Assembly (NCBI RefSeq): GCF_004359215.1 | Contig: NW_027152031.1 | Span: forward strand, 1,480,176-1,544,175 | Direction: 5' to 3' | DNA length: 64,000 nucleotides | Source: Bremia lactucae | Taxonomy: Eukaryota > Oomycota > Peronosporomycetes > Peronosporales > Peronosporaceae | Shown here: one piece after another, positions 21,961 through 31,763 of the stretch | How the letters are laid out: each line of letters begins with the position of its first letter | Position numbering within the stretch: position 1 is the stretch's first letter | The notes under the pieces: generated by a model | What the model saw: only the letters and a program-made list of their open reading frames with translations | The model's database searches: none | What the model was told of the DNA's origin: nothing | Translations under genes and position numbers: made by a program

Positions 21961-22641
21961 GATCTGATGCTTAAAAGGGAGGAGCTAATGGTTTGCTTAT
22001 GGTAGATTTCGTAGCGACATATTGTCATGAAATTCGTGCCTTGTTTCAATAGACGATTAAGCGCGTTATGAAGTTTACTTTTAAATGATATGTGATGTCA
22101 CGAGCTAGATGTTATTATTAAAATTTCAGGCAGCATTCCTTCTTTATGTACTAGAAGCAAGAAGTTTGCCCCTGCTTAGATTAGCTTCGTGCAGTTCATG
22201 AAAGTGACTAGGACTTTAATCAGAGATCACGTCAAATTCGGGTCCCATCGCCATTAAGTCTCTTGAAAGCTTCATCGTTGCGCTTAAGACATTTGGCGAT
22301 GAGACACGGAGGAGCTCATCGACATATAAAAATAAGAATTCACTAAAAATATATAAAAGAGGTGAATCTCGAGAGAGACATCGTAATTTCTAAGCTTTTT
22401 GGGGGCAGATGTAGGTAATGTTTTGCTCTTATTTATTTATAAATTTTCGGGTTCACTTCATACTTCCCCGAGCCCTTATTACTAACCCTATGACCAAAAA
22501 TGTTTCTAACAAGAGGGTATTAAGAAACACGACGTTCAAAATTTCGACGTTCGACAGTTTTCATAAACCGGCAATTCCTGACAAAAGTCCTCACCACTTC
22601 ATGTTAGTTCTTTATCCCATGCGTCTACGGAAGCACCTCAT
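21961..22641. other. Convergent intergenic region
   Basis: 3' flanks of the secreted-protein gene and of TPP2, which end facing each other. No coding frame or repeat recognised. Confidence 0.6.
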
Positions 22642-25600
22642 TTAAAAGATCCGATAAAACTCTGGCGCGCGGCGACGAGCCCATTTTCTCTCATATTGCG
22701 TCCAATGCGGCCACTGCAGTGCATTTAGAGTGTCGCAGATCTCCGCAGCGAGCTTTTCCTCGGTAATAATCTTGATCCGATCGGCCGGTTCCATGTCCTG
22801 CGCCTTGCGTAAACGCTGTAATCCAAGTCCAAACGCATCATCGTGGCGGTCGTGGAGCAGGGATACATGCAGATACGTAACTGTTTCGACGTCTTCCCAC
22901 TTCTGAAGAGCGGCGTAGACTGTTTCAAAGTCCTTCCAGTGCGCTAAATCGCCTAAAGCACGAGCTTTACGAGCCAATGCATCCGCCAGAATCGCCTTTT
23001 CCTTGTCCTTATCTTTACGCAATTTCATTTTTTTTGCAGGCTCGTCACTAGAGACACTTCGTGTGCCAAAGAAACGGGCGAGATCGTCCTCATTGATAAG
23101 TGCGAGCACAGCATCCGCTGCCTCAATAATCTCCGCCAAGTTGCTACTTCGTAGAGACTCCGAGTCAAAATGATGGAGCTTGGCTTGCAGAACTCGCAAG
23201 TGATTCGGATATTGTGCCACAAGACGCTGCCACGCTGGCAAGAACGTTTTTTTACCAGCAAGCTTGTTCGTTCGCTCAAGCAGAAGGTCACACATGGCTT
23301 CCTGTGTGATCTGTTCTTCTTCACGCTCGTCTGGAAGCTCCTTTGTATCGGCTTTATCGACAGGAATTAACGAAGGAATCACGTACGAAATCTCAAAGCC
23401 ACTCGGTCGTCGGCCACTCCTGCGAGAAAACACACACACGATTTTTAGTCAATTCTTTTCGAATCAATCCAGAAAAAAAATAATCACTTTGATCAACCCA
23501 CCCTTTTAGATCCGCGTTCTGGTAGCCAAAGTGAATACTTCCTTTTAGCACGTCTCCTTTCGTTGAACCCTTAGGCCATTTGTCCTGAGCAGGCTCTCCA
23601 AGAAACAACGCCACGTACTTTTCTATCGATAGGCGCTTTTTGTCCAAAGGTTTCAAGCCCAATGCTACATTGTCTTGGTGTCCATACACTGACGCTTGAA
23701 TCTCCTTGATTTCGTGGTGAAGTTCCAGCATCATTTGTTTGAGTTTCTCTAATTTACTCACACTCTCGTGACGCACTTGCGCTCGAATGAGATATGAACC
23801 GTTCTGCAGCTTCGTGTCATTCCAATACGCGTCTGAAGAGCCCAGATACTGTTTCTTGTGGTCAAAAATCATCATTAATTGCGCTTCAAACGGAGACTCG
23901 TACAGTCGATTATGGAGGAGAGGTAAGTTTGGCACGACTTTACCCGCTTCACTTTTCGTAAAGGGGTACGTGAGTATAAGTTGATAAACTTGACGCTTGT
24001 CTGGAAACTCGTCGCGGCTTGAACTGAGCGGAGAGATCTCAGCTGTAGTGGGACGGATGTGCTGTACATACTTGGTAAAGCTAATCTTAGGAGCCAACGT
24101 CTCGTGGGTTACTGTGCTCGAAATCACGACCTTGTGGGACTCTTCTCCTCCAATGATTACAATCTTCTCTTGGTCAGGTTTAATTCCATGGAAATGAATC
24201 TCCACGTGCACAATCGAGTCGCCCAGTGCACTCCAGAACTGTCCCAAACAAAACTCCGTGGTCAATCCACCCACTAGATCCATACTGAAACCAAGCTCCT
24301 GTCCAGGTGCGAGCACAAAAGCTTTGTGGAAGGACGACGCACTCTGTCGTACAAAGGGCTGAAATTGAAGAGCATCAAACATAAAGAGTTTTCCTGAAGC
24401 ATTCGATTCTACGCGAGAGTTGCAGTCTTGAAGAGGACGTGATATGTGAATATCTGCCCAAGTCGCTCCTTGTGGAGGAGTGACGAAACGACGAATGATA
24501 TGTCCAGGATGGAACTCCGTGCGATACTTTATCACCATTGTCGCATCTTCTGGTTTAATTACAGTGACGGGAATAGTAAAGAGAGCTTTACGACTTGCGT
24601 TTTTCGTATCGTAGGCTACAATCTCGCCATAGTGCACACCTGGTGCCAAGTGTTTCGTCGTCACGAGAGCTTTAAACGTCCTTCCACTGTGCATTAACGC
24701 CATGTTTTGTCCTACATCAATCCAACGCGTCGACGGTACAAGACGGATATGCTGTTCAAAGTGAATTTTGTCCATTTGCGCTGCTTTTTTGTGAAACACT
24801 GGGGTGACGGTGACAGTCACTTCGTTCGTGTCATGAACAAAGTCGACTCGGTCACGGAGGTAAATTCCACGAGAGCTTTCATCGCCTGAAGAAGTTTTAA
24901 TTGCATAGTAAAGAGGAAATTGCTTGGTTCCATCAAATGCGTTGCTACGAGTCAAGTACTCGAACGCTGGCAAGACTTGGATCAGACCTTTGCCTTGAGC
25001 GTACACGTCCACATTTGGTATTTTCATAGCCGTATTCTCCAGCGCGCGACGGATTGAATACGGCGTATAGTCGACTTTAAGGCGTTTTAATCCACTCACG
25101 AGGAGTGCGATATTTCCAGCACAATTCGGGGACGACATGGACGTGCCATTCATTAATTTTTTCTTGTCTAGCGTCCAATTCGGCACTGAAGCAATCGCAG
25201 CTCCTGGGGCACAGATATTCACGCCCACGTCTCCATCAAACGTAGGTCCACGGGACGACCACGTATAAGCCGTGCCCACTAAATCGTTCTCTCGCATGAT
25301 ATACTCACTCTCCATCATCTCGGGCGAAACGTACGCACCGACTCCGAGCATACTGGAAGTTGTGCCACCGGGTGCCCCCACTGTGCCTAGTGCCGGGCCT
25401 TCATTCCCAGCACTCACGACAAACGTCACATTGTGCTCGTCTACGAGTTCATTGCTTAATTCCACAATGCGTCCATAATTATGCAGCGAAGCAAACTCTC
25501 CATAACTCATGTTAACAATGTCGACATTGGCGTCCATGACAGCGAGAATTGCACGACTGAGCGCCGACGTTGTCTCCATACTCCCAAGTCTTGCATCGCC

Positions 25601-26515
25601 AATCTTTACGGCTACAATTTGTGCTCCTGGAGCAACGCCGTTGCATTCGATTTGATCCGGATAATATGCGGCAACGATACCCGCAACATGCGTCCCGTGC
25701 GCTCCAACGTCATTGACAATACTCAACACGTTGCCATTATCGTAAATATTGAGCACAAAATTGAGCTGCGACTCAGTAGAGAACGTCGCGTACTGCCGCT
25801 CGTGTTTAAAATTCGTCATTGCGGGGATTCCAGTAAAATTACCAGTCTCGGTCGTATCTAGAGCTGCACGCCAATTTGTCCCGTCATGAAACACGACGAC
25901 GTCGTAGATCGGTCCTGGATCTTCACGATTCTTCGCAAGCTCTTCCAATTGCTTAAGTTGTGCCTTCAAATCTTCTTTTTGGCGTAACACGGCGGAATCA
26001 GTGGTAGAAATGCTATTGGTTTTGCTCCACTGAACCAGTTGTTGTTGCACTTTATTGACTGCACTTCGTTGTTCGATGTCGAATTTCTCTTGACGTTCTG
26101 TCTTGAGACGCGCGACCAACGGACCAGGGAACAAATGATAGCCAGCGACACTCCCGACATGGTATTTTCCGTCCTGACTCGGTCCCCAGTGCGGATTAAG
26201 CGTCAAGGTGCGGTTATCCGCTAGTTTTAAAAGACCGTCCGTAGCTTCGATGACTGTCGACGTGTCGACGTCTCCCGCGCCTGTGGCATCGACGATGTCA
26301 ATAATCTTTGGGCGTCCGTCTGGCGTCATCTGGAGCCCAATGGCTCCTGGATCCACACCCGTGTCGAAAATAGCTACGATGGCATCGCGACCGTCGTAAT
26401 CCGGATATTGATCGAGGAATCGGTCTGCAAGGGTCTCTTGCTTGGGCAATAGCGACGCCGTCGGGAATGATTTCATTCGACTTGGAATGTGGGCTTTTGA
26501 ATTTGCAATAGCCAT
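22642..26515 (-). CDS. TPP2: Tripeptidyl peptidase II (giant subtilisin-like serine protease)
   Basis: TPP II removes tripeptides from peptide N-termini downstream of the proteasome and forms very large cytosolic spindles. Subtilisin triad (residues counted from the upstream ATG at 26566): Asp68 in AIFDTGVDPG, His290 in GAHGTHVAGI, Ser476 in NGTSMSSPN, with oxyanion Asn388 in SAGNEGP. The LLPKQET...YPDYDGR start and the long insert between Asp and His are typical of TPP II. Two exons: 26515-23502 and 23419-22642, joined across an 82-nt intron (donor GTGGGT, acceptor CGCAG) that restores the C-terminal helical region ending in EFYRIF. Length about 1,295 aa, near the animal enzyme. The start could be 26566, 26515 or 26476; conservation begins just after 26476. 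Divergent from PRMT7. Confidence 0.93.
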
Positions 26516-26622
26516 TTTGATGATATATTTTAGATCTATGACAGGCAAAAGTATATATTCGTACATTGCGTCAAAGATCTAAAATATGTCGTTAAAATTG
26601 CTATTGCAAATTCAGAAGCCCC
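26491..26622. repeat. Inverted repeat across the TPP2 5' end
   Basis: Arms 26491-26536 and 26576-26622 match as inverted copies with about five mismatches in 46 nt. The left arm contains the TPP2 ATG at 26515 and its following codons (MAIANSKA). The right arm carries a copy in which the ATG is lost. It sits inside the shared TPP2/PRMT7 upstream region. Confidence 0.7.
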
Positions 26623-26740
26623 CCCGTGGAATTAAAGAATCCAACCCACAATTTATTTTTAATCTCAAAATTATGCCAGTCGAATGTCGAAATCTGATGT
26701 ACCCATATTCGCAGCCAAGCATAATTAGCTGATCAAACAA

Positions 26741-29020
26741 ATGTACGCAGGTGTGGACAAGTATGGAGGTACACTAGTTGGAGAAAATCAACCCGATGGA
26801 ACATCACTAAGTGCTCCAGCTTCAAATGTTGGCTGTTCACTTGAAGATGCGATCGAAACAGCTTCTGCGGAAGAGACCGTGGTGGTAGACGTGCCATACT
26901 CGTATTTCGAAGACGAAACTGACCCAAAGTCGGTCATCTCTGGGGTGTCCAAGGTGCTTCTCTCCGCTCAATTGAATCCCGAAGCCGGTGGTCTCATGTG
27001 GGTGGAGCATAGCAATTCTCAAAAAGCTTACAAAAACGTCGTTGCGATGTCTCAGATGACGTCCATGCTCCGCGACCATGATCGAAACGCATGCTATGGA
27101 CGTGGAATTAAGCATGCAATTCAAAAATTTAAAGCTGATAGAGGTTATGCCCCTATAGTGCTTGACATTGGCACAGGCACAGGCCTGCTGTCTATGTTTG
27201 CCGTAACATACGGGGCCGCCCACGTTTATGCGTGTGAAATGTTTGAGCCCATGGCCGAGATTGCTCATCACGTGACACAAGCGAATCATCCAGACAAGAT
27301 TACAGTATTCAAGCTACGGTCGACCGACTTAAAGGTTGCTCCCGATAGAGAAGAAGACCGAGACTTTAAAATGACGTACCACCTCCCACGACGTGCAGAT
27401 TTGCTCGTATCAGAGCTCTTTGATTCGATCTTACTTGGGGAAGCAGTATTGCCAACGCTTCGGCATGCAATGCAGCATCTGCTGATTCCAGATGCTGTAA
27501 TTGTGCCCAAGAGGGCTACAGTGTTTGCTCAAGTTATCGAATGCGCGCCACTTTATCACTTTAATGCTTTCGATGTCGAGTCTACCAGGGGTCCAAAACT
27601 AGCTCGAAGTGATTTGGCTTGGCAATGTAAAGGTGGGAAACCCGCGTTACCATTGCATTTTCGTGCTTTTGAAAACGAGTCGAAATTCTTAACGAACCCA
27701 ACAAAGGTGTTGAGCTTTGACTTTACGAAATCAACATCTGAAGAGGCGACATATGACGAGATTATTGTTGACGTGATACGAGCTGGAACTGTTCAGGCGG
27801 TTCTCATGTGGTGGCACGTGAGTTTTGATGACTGTGACAAAATAGTGTATTCGACCCAATCAAGGGCTCAGAATTGGCAGGATCATTGGGTTCAGGTCGT
27901 CTTTCCTGTCACTGAGAATATCCCCGTGCAGCCTCTTGAAAGACTCGTGTTACGTGCTCATCACGATGACCTTCGCATCTGGTTTGATGTTGAAAGTACT
28001 CTAAGTAACGACAATACACTCACAAAATTAAAGCGCGCTATCGTCACTGAAAAAGAACCGTGCATCTGTGGCTTGCATCTCCTGTGCAATGCTGAGCGAA
28101 TTTCCATGCTAAATGACCGTTCCCGTCGCGAAAGCTATGATGCGTCCGTGTCTTTAGTCGTGGCTGACCTAATAAAGTCCGAACCTTTGCGTCAACTCTC
28201 GTGTCTTGACATCAGCGATGGATCTTTTGGTGCGCTACTAGCAGCTTCGCACCCAGAGATTAGGAGCGTGACGTCAATTGAGTCGAAAGCAGTATCCGCA
28301 CGGATTTTTGAGCAGATATTATCGTATAACAATTGTCCAACCGAGGTTCTTCACAGTGGTGTTAAAGGTTTGTGTCCTGAACACTTGCAAGGAGACGCCA
28401 CAAGCGTCGATTTTCTCATTGGAGAGCCATTTTACTATTCCATGCAGAACCTTCCTATTTGGCAAGCCTTTAACTTTTGGCTACGACGATCAGCTGTGGA
28501 TTCATTACTGCACCCAAAGGCACGTGTGTTACCAGCTCGAGCCCGTGTACTGGCCCAAGCTGTGCAATTTGAGCATTTGCACCAAAGTTTTGGTGCAGTT
28601 GGCAATGTCTGTGGCTACGACCACAGCTTCTTTGATCGGTATCAAGACGACTACTACATTCGCAATTTTCCATTTCCAGTCTACATGTATGCGTTTGAGC
28701 AGGCTTCAATTATCATTGAAATGGCTGCTTTGGACTTCATGCACCCGATTCACTCGATAGATACGAGCAATGTGATAGAGCTGAAGAACTCTGCAGCGAA
28801 TGCTGTGATTGTATGGGTCGAATATGTCTTGGATGTTGCTGGCCAGTACGTGGTAACAACAGGCCCTGCTGTACGCTACGCAAAGCAGCTCATTCGTTTT
28901 CTCCCACCCGTGCCGTCACTAGCATGTGTTACAGGGTCGAAGCGTATTGTGAAAGCTACGTTCTGTTTTGACTCATTGGAAGGAACGATCGATATGAACT
29001 TTGAAACCGAGAATGCATGA
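26741..29020 (+). CDS. PRMT7: Protein arginine N-methyltransferase 7
   Basis: Transfers methyl groups from S-adenosylmethionine to arginine; PRMT7 is the family member that makes only monomethylarginine. Tandem methyltransferase modules, 759 aa. The first holds motif I VLDIGTGTGLLS (residues 140-151), the acidic ribose-binding residue Glu166 in ACEMFEP, and the double-E loop SELFDSILLGE (Glu225, Glu234). The second (from about residue 450) is degenerate: LDISDGSFGALLA in place of motif I and GEPFYYSMQNLPIW in place of the double-E loop, as usual for the pseudo-active half of PRMT7. An extra N-terminal segment of about 80 residues precedes the conserved part. ATG 26741 has an in-frame TAG just upstream. 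Single exon, divergent from TPP2 with about 225 bp between starts. Confidence 0.92.
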   Translation: MYAGVDKYGGTLVGENQPDGTSLSAPASNVGCSLEDAIETASAEETVVVDVPYSYFEDETDPKSVISGVSKVLLSAQLNPEAGGLMWVEHSNSQKAYKNVVAMSQMTSMLRDHDRNACYGRGIKHAIQKFKADRGYAPIVLDIGTGTGLLSMFAVTYGAAHVYACEMFEPMAEIAHHVTQANHPDKITVFKLRSTDLKVAPDREEDRDFKMTYHLPRRADLLVSELFDSILLGEAVLPTLRHAMQHLLIPDAVIVPKRATVFAQVIECAPLYHFNAFDVESTRGPKLARSDLAWQCKGGKPALPLHFRAFENESKFLTNPTKVLSFDFTKSTSEEATYDEIIVDVIRAGTVQAVLMWWHVSFDDCDKIVYSTQSRAQNWQDHWVQVVFPVTENIPVQPLERLVLRAHHDDLRIWFDVESTLSNDNTLTKLKRAIVTEKEPCICGLHLLCNAERISMLNDRSRRESYDASVSLVVADLIKSEPLRQLSCLDISDGSFGALLAASHPEIRSVTSIESKAVSARIFEQILSYNNCPTEVLHSGVKGLCPEHLQGDATSVDFLIGEPFYYSMQNLPIWQAFNFWLRRSAVDSLLHPKARVLPARARVLAQAVQFEHLHQSFGAVGNVCGYDHSFFDRYQDDYYIRNFPFPVYMYAFEQASIIIEMAALDFMHPIHSIDTSNVIELKNSAANAVIVWVEYVLDVAGQYVVTTGPAVRYAKQLIRFLPPVPSLACVTGSKRIVKATFCFDSLEGTIDMNFETENA

Positions 29021-29740
29021 TTAAGCGCAAACTTGACTGCCGTGTATTGTGTAGAGATAGAATAATTTTTGCTTATTGACTATATGAAAAATAATTGTGC
29101 TGACTACTTGCTAGAATAGGGCCTTGTCAGTGAAACATGCTGCTTTAGAGGAATGTGGACTATTCTTAAAGGGTAATTTATTCCCTGTTATCTAAAAGCA
29201 AAGGGTTATACTGCTTTTGCTGTACGTTGAGGGTGCTTGCCCTTTCCATTCTTAACCATACCGCTCTAGCAATTAGTCATAAGTTGGTCGAACCCGGAAG
29301 ACTCACGCTCGTAAACATCAAGACACCCAATCGCATTTTAAAGGAAGTGGGGCGAGGGCGCGCACACTTGTTTAATTTATCGGTCGTTTCTTTTCGAACG
29401 GCCCGACTTCTTTCAGATTTTGATTAAACTTAATTTACCCACCTGCCAAGCATCATTGGGAGCACCAACAGTCATTTTTAACAACAAATCATTATTCAAT
29501 AAATGTTGAGAGGTCTCGATGGCAATTGATACCATCACTAAAAGCGATACCTTCATTGTGAATAGCTAGATCATAGGCGTTAAGAATTTGCTTCTTTGAG
29601 GCTTAACGACAACCACTATATTCTTGCTCGACGGACTTGTTACATTAATCTGCTACTCAATTTGACACCGATAATTTGTTCAACAATATCTTCCGAGTTA
29701 ACTCAATCAATATTCTTCAAGACTAACTTTAGTATTTCCT
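29021..29740. other. Convergent intergenic region
   Basis: 3' flanks of PRMT7 and of the F1-alpha-like gene. No coding frame, RNA gene or element recognised. Confidence 0.6.
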
Positions 29741-31618
29741 TTAGTTGCCAATTTGCTTGTCTGTTAAACGCCATTTCATTGTCTCGAGTTCTCTTAACAG
29801 CACCAAAGTCACATTTTTTTGAATGTCCAATGACCACACTTTCGTGCGAGAGCGGGTTACAAGTTGGTGTAAAATGTCGGCATTTTCTTCACTTGTTAGT
29901 GTAGCTACAACACTGTGCAGGAATGTCCACAACTCCAGCGGGGTATCACTTCGATAAAGTTGTGCCACATTGACAATTGTTAAGAAATAGGCGCCCAAAT
30001 CAATCGCTAGTTCTGTTAGCACTGGACTTTTCAATTCAGGCGTCACCGTTGACAACATGGACTTTTGTGTGAAAAACTGCTGTACGAGTTCCAAGAACTC
30101 GAGTGCCTCGGCATCTTCGGGCTCGGTTTCAAAGCCCAATTTGCGAGCTGTCTCGATATTCTGCTTGACTTGTGCAGCTGCGTTGATTCGTGCACGAAGG
30201 CGGCTCACAAATTTCCAGCGCGTAGCTGACTGAAATGGAGGACCACGGACCGACGCACCCGGTGCCAAGACATTGATCGGTGGAAAGACACGGCTCTGCG
30301 CAAGCGAGTACTCTAGACTGACGTAATCGTCAACAACCGACACAATCCGTTCCATAAACTCGGTAGCGATTTCTGAGCTATCTGGAGCATCGCCTAATAC
30401 GAAAGACGTGAGCGAAGGCCCGCCTTCTTTTTGAGTCGAACCTTTAAATTGAGCTGAACGTTCCATCAACACAGTGTGGGCACTAAGGCTTGCGTGAGCC
30501 GCACGAGGCAGCTTAAGGGACTGTATCAATCCCTCTACTACCATAGTATGCGACGCCAAGTCGTCATATACGATAACACTTTGATCAGACTTGCCATTGT
30601 GCATGAGAAACTCGGCCACTGCACAGCCCGTGAATGGTGCCAAATATTGCAATACCGGCGAGTCTCGGTCGCTCGACGCAATTATTGTCGTGTAGGGTAA
30701 AGCCTCTGATTGCTTGAGTGCATCAATAATTTGATGAATTCGAGACAAGCTCTTGCCGATACAGACGAACACAAACTGCGGCGGCTGCTCTCCGTTTGCC
30801 TTGGCTTGAGCAACCTGGTAAGCCATCATTTCTAGTGCTATACGCGTCTTGCCAGAGCTTCTTGGTCCTAAGACTGCAAACCGATGTCCGTGCGCCATTG
30901 GATGGAGACAATCGACTGCCACTAGTCCCGTCTTAAATGGCAAGTGAAGAGGGGTACGTGCGATAAGACCGGGTACGCTCTGTGTACCCCATGTAACTTT
31001 GATGCGATCATTTGCTGTTGCAACGTCGCTTGGTGCTTGCGTATCGAATTGATGTGGTCGACCGATCGGGTCTATAACGGCGCCAGCAAAGGCTGCGACG
31101 CTCCCAGGGATCTCGAGCTGCTTGCAATGCAGCGTCACGTCCATATTCTTCATCACGGGTTCGGTGCCACGCGCAGACAGAAGCGCTATGTGCACCACTT
31201 TTTCCTCCATAAACAGCACAAGCCCCTGACTTATAGAGTGGCCAGACGCGTCTGAAACGTTTACAACGCTGCCGATCGTTGCGTGACGTAGCCCTGAGAC
31301 GCGTGCCAATCCATTTTGCACGCCTATGATGACGCCACTAATTGGTAGCTCTGCCTGAGTATTTAAAAGCACATCATCTGTGGGTAGCGGTGAATGTTCG
31401 TCCTCGGCGAGCTTCATAAAATCCAGCATCTGCTGGGCTAGCGCGGATTCCGAATCATCGAGGCTTGCGCGAGAATTGATTGCACCACACGCGTGAAAAT
31501 TACGGTTATGCGTGGAAAAAGTGGAACCCCAATAAACGCTACACCAGCGTTGGCTCTGTGGCGTCCAGAACGAAGAGCGTAGAGCCCGCGAGACCCATTT
31601 GGTCCGGAGGTACCACAT
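29741..31618 (-). CDS. F1-ATPase alpha-subunit-like protein, probably mitochondrial (625 aa)
   Basis: Divergent relative of ATP synthase subunit alpha. N-terminal beta-barrel: SGVIIGVQNGLARVSGLRHA. P-loop: GPRSSGKTRIAL (canonical alpha GDRQTGKT). Walker B: SVIVYDDLASHT (canonical IIYDDLSKQA). Then VFPPINVLAPGASVRG, the region of the alpha-subunit arginine, with altered spacing, and a C-terminal helical bundle (LRARINAAAQVKQNIE, LDIQKNVTLVLLREL). The start at 31618 gives MWYLRTKWVSRALRSSFW, an Arg-rich amphipathic leader like a mitochondrial presequence. The frame is open to 31765 and beyond, but that would overlap the ASCC2 start. Oomycete mtDNA is known to carry atp1, so a divergent nuclear copy is likely a paralogue, not the main subunit. 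Function not established. Confidence 0.82.
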   Translation of the reverse strand: MWYLRTKWVSRALRSSFWTPQSQRWCSVYWGSTFSTHNRNFHACGAINSRASLDDSESALAQQMLDFMKLAEDEHSPLPTDDVLLNTQAELPISGVIIGVQNGLARVSGLRHATIGSVVNVSDASGHSISQGLVLFMEEKVVHIALLSARGTEPVMKNMDVTLHCKQLEIPGSVAAFAGAVIDPIGRPHQFDTQAPSDVATANDRIKVTWGTQSVPGLIARTPLHLPFKTGLVAVDCLHPMAHGHRFAVLGPRSSGKTRIALEMMAYQVAQAKANGEQPPQFVFVCIGKSLSRIHQIIDALKQSEALPYTTIIASSDRDSPVLQYLAPFTGCAVAEFLMHNGKSDQSVIVYDDLASHTMVVEGLIQSLKLPRAAHASLSAHTVLMERSAQFKGSTQKEGGPSLTSFVLGDAPDSSEIATEFMERIVSVVDDYVSLEYSLAQSRVFPPINVLAPGASVRGPPFQSATRWKFVSRLRARINAAAQVKQNIETARKLGFETEPEDAEALEFLELVQQFFTQKSMLSTVTPELKSPVLTELAIDLGAYFLTIVNVAQLYRSDTPLELWTFLHSVVATLTSEENADILHQLVTRSRTKVWSLDIQKNVTLVLLRELETMKWRLTDKQIGN

Positions 31619-31763
31619 GTGTTTATCTAGCAGTGTAGAAAATTCATAATTTAGCTTTATTCGAACATACAGGTCTTTGAATTCTAAAAGTTTTCGTGGT
31701 GCATGTATACCTTCCGCATAATCGGATGGACTGGTATACCTCACGGTCCGATATTTATTAAGC

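Noticed and set aside
24446..25861. Plus-strand frames over TPP2
   Set aside because: Antisense shadows of the protease gene; no independent motif.
28278..28760. 160-aa plus-strand frame
   Set aside because: Shadow of PRMT7 in another frame.
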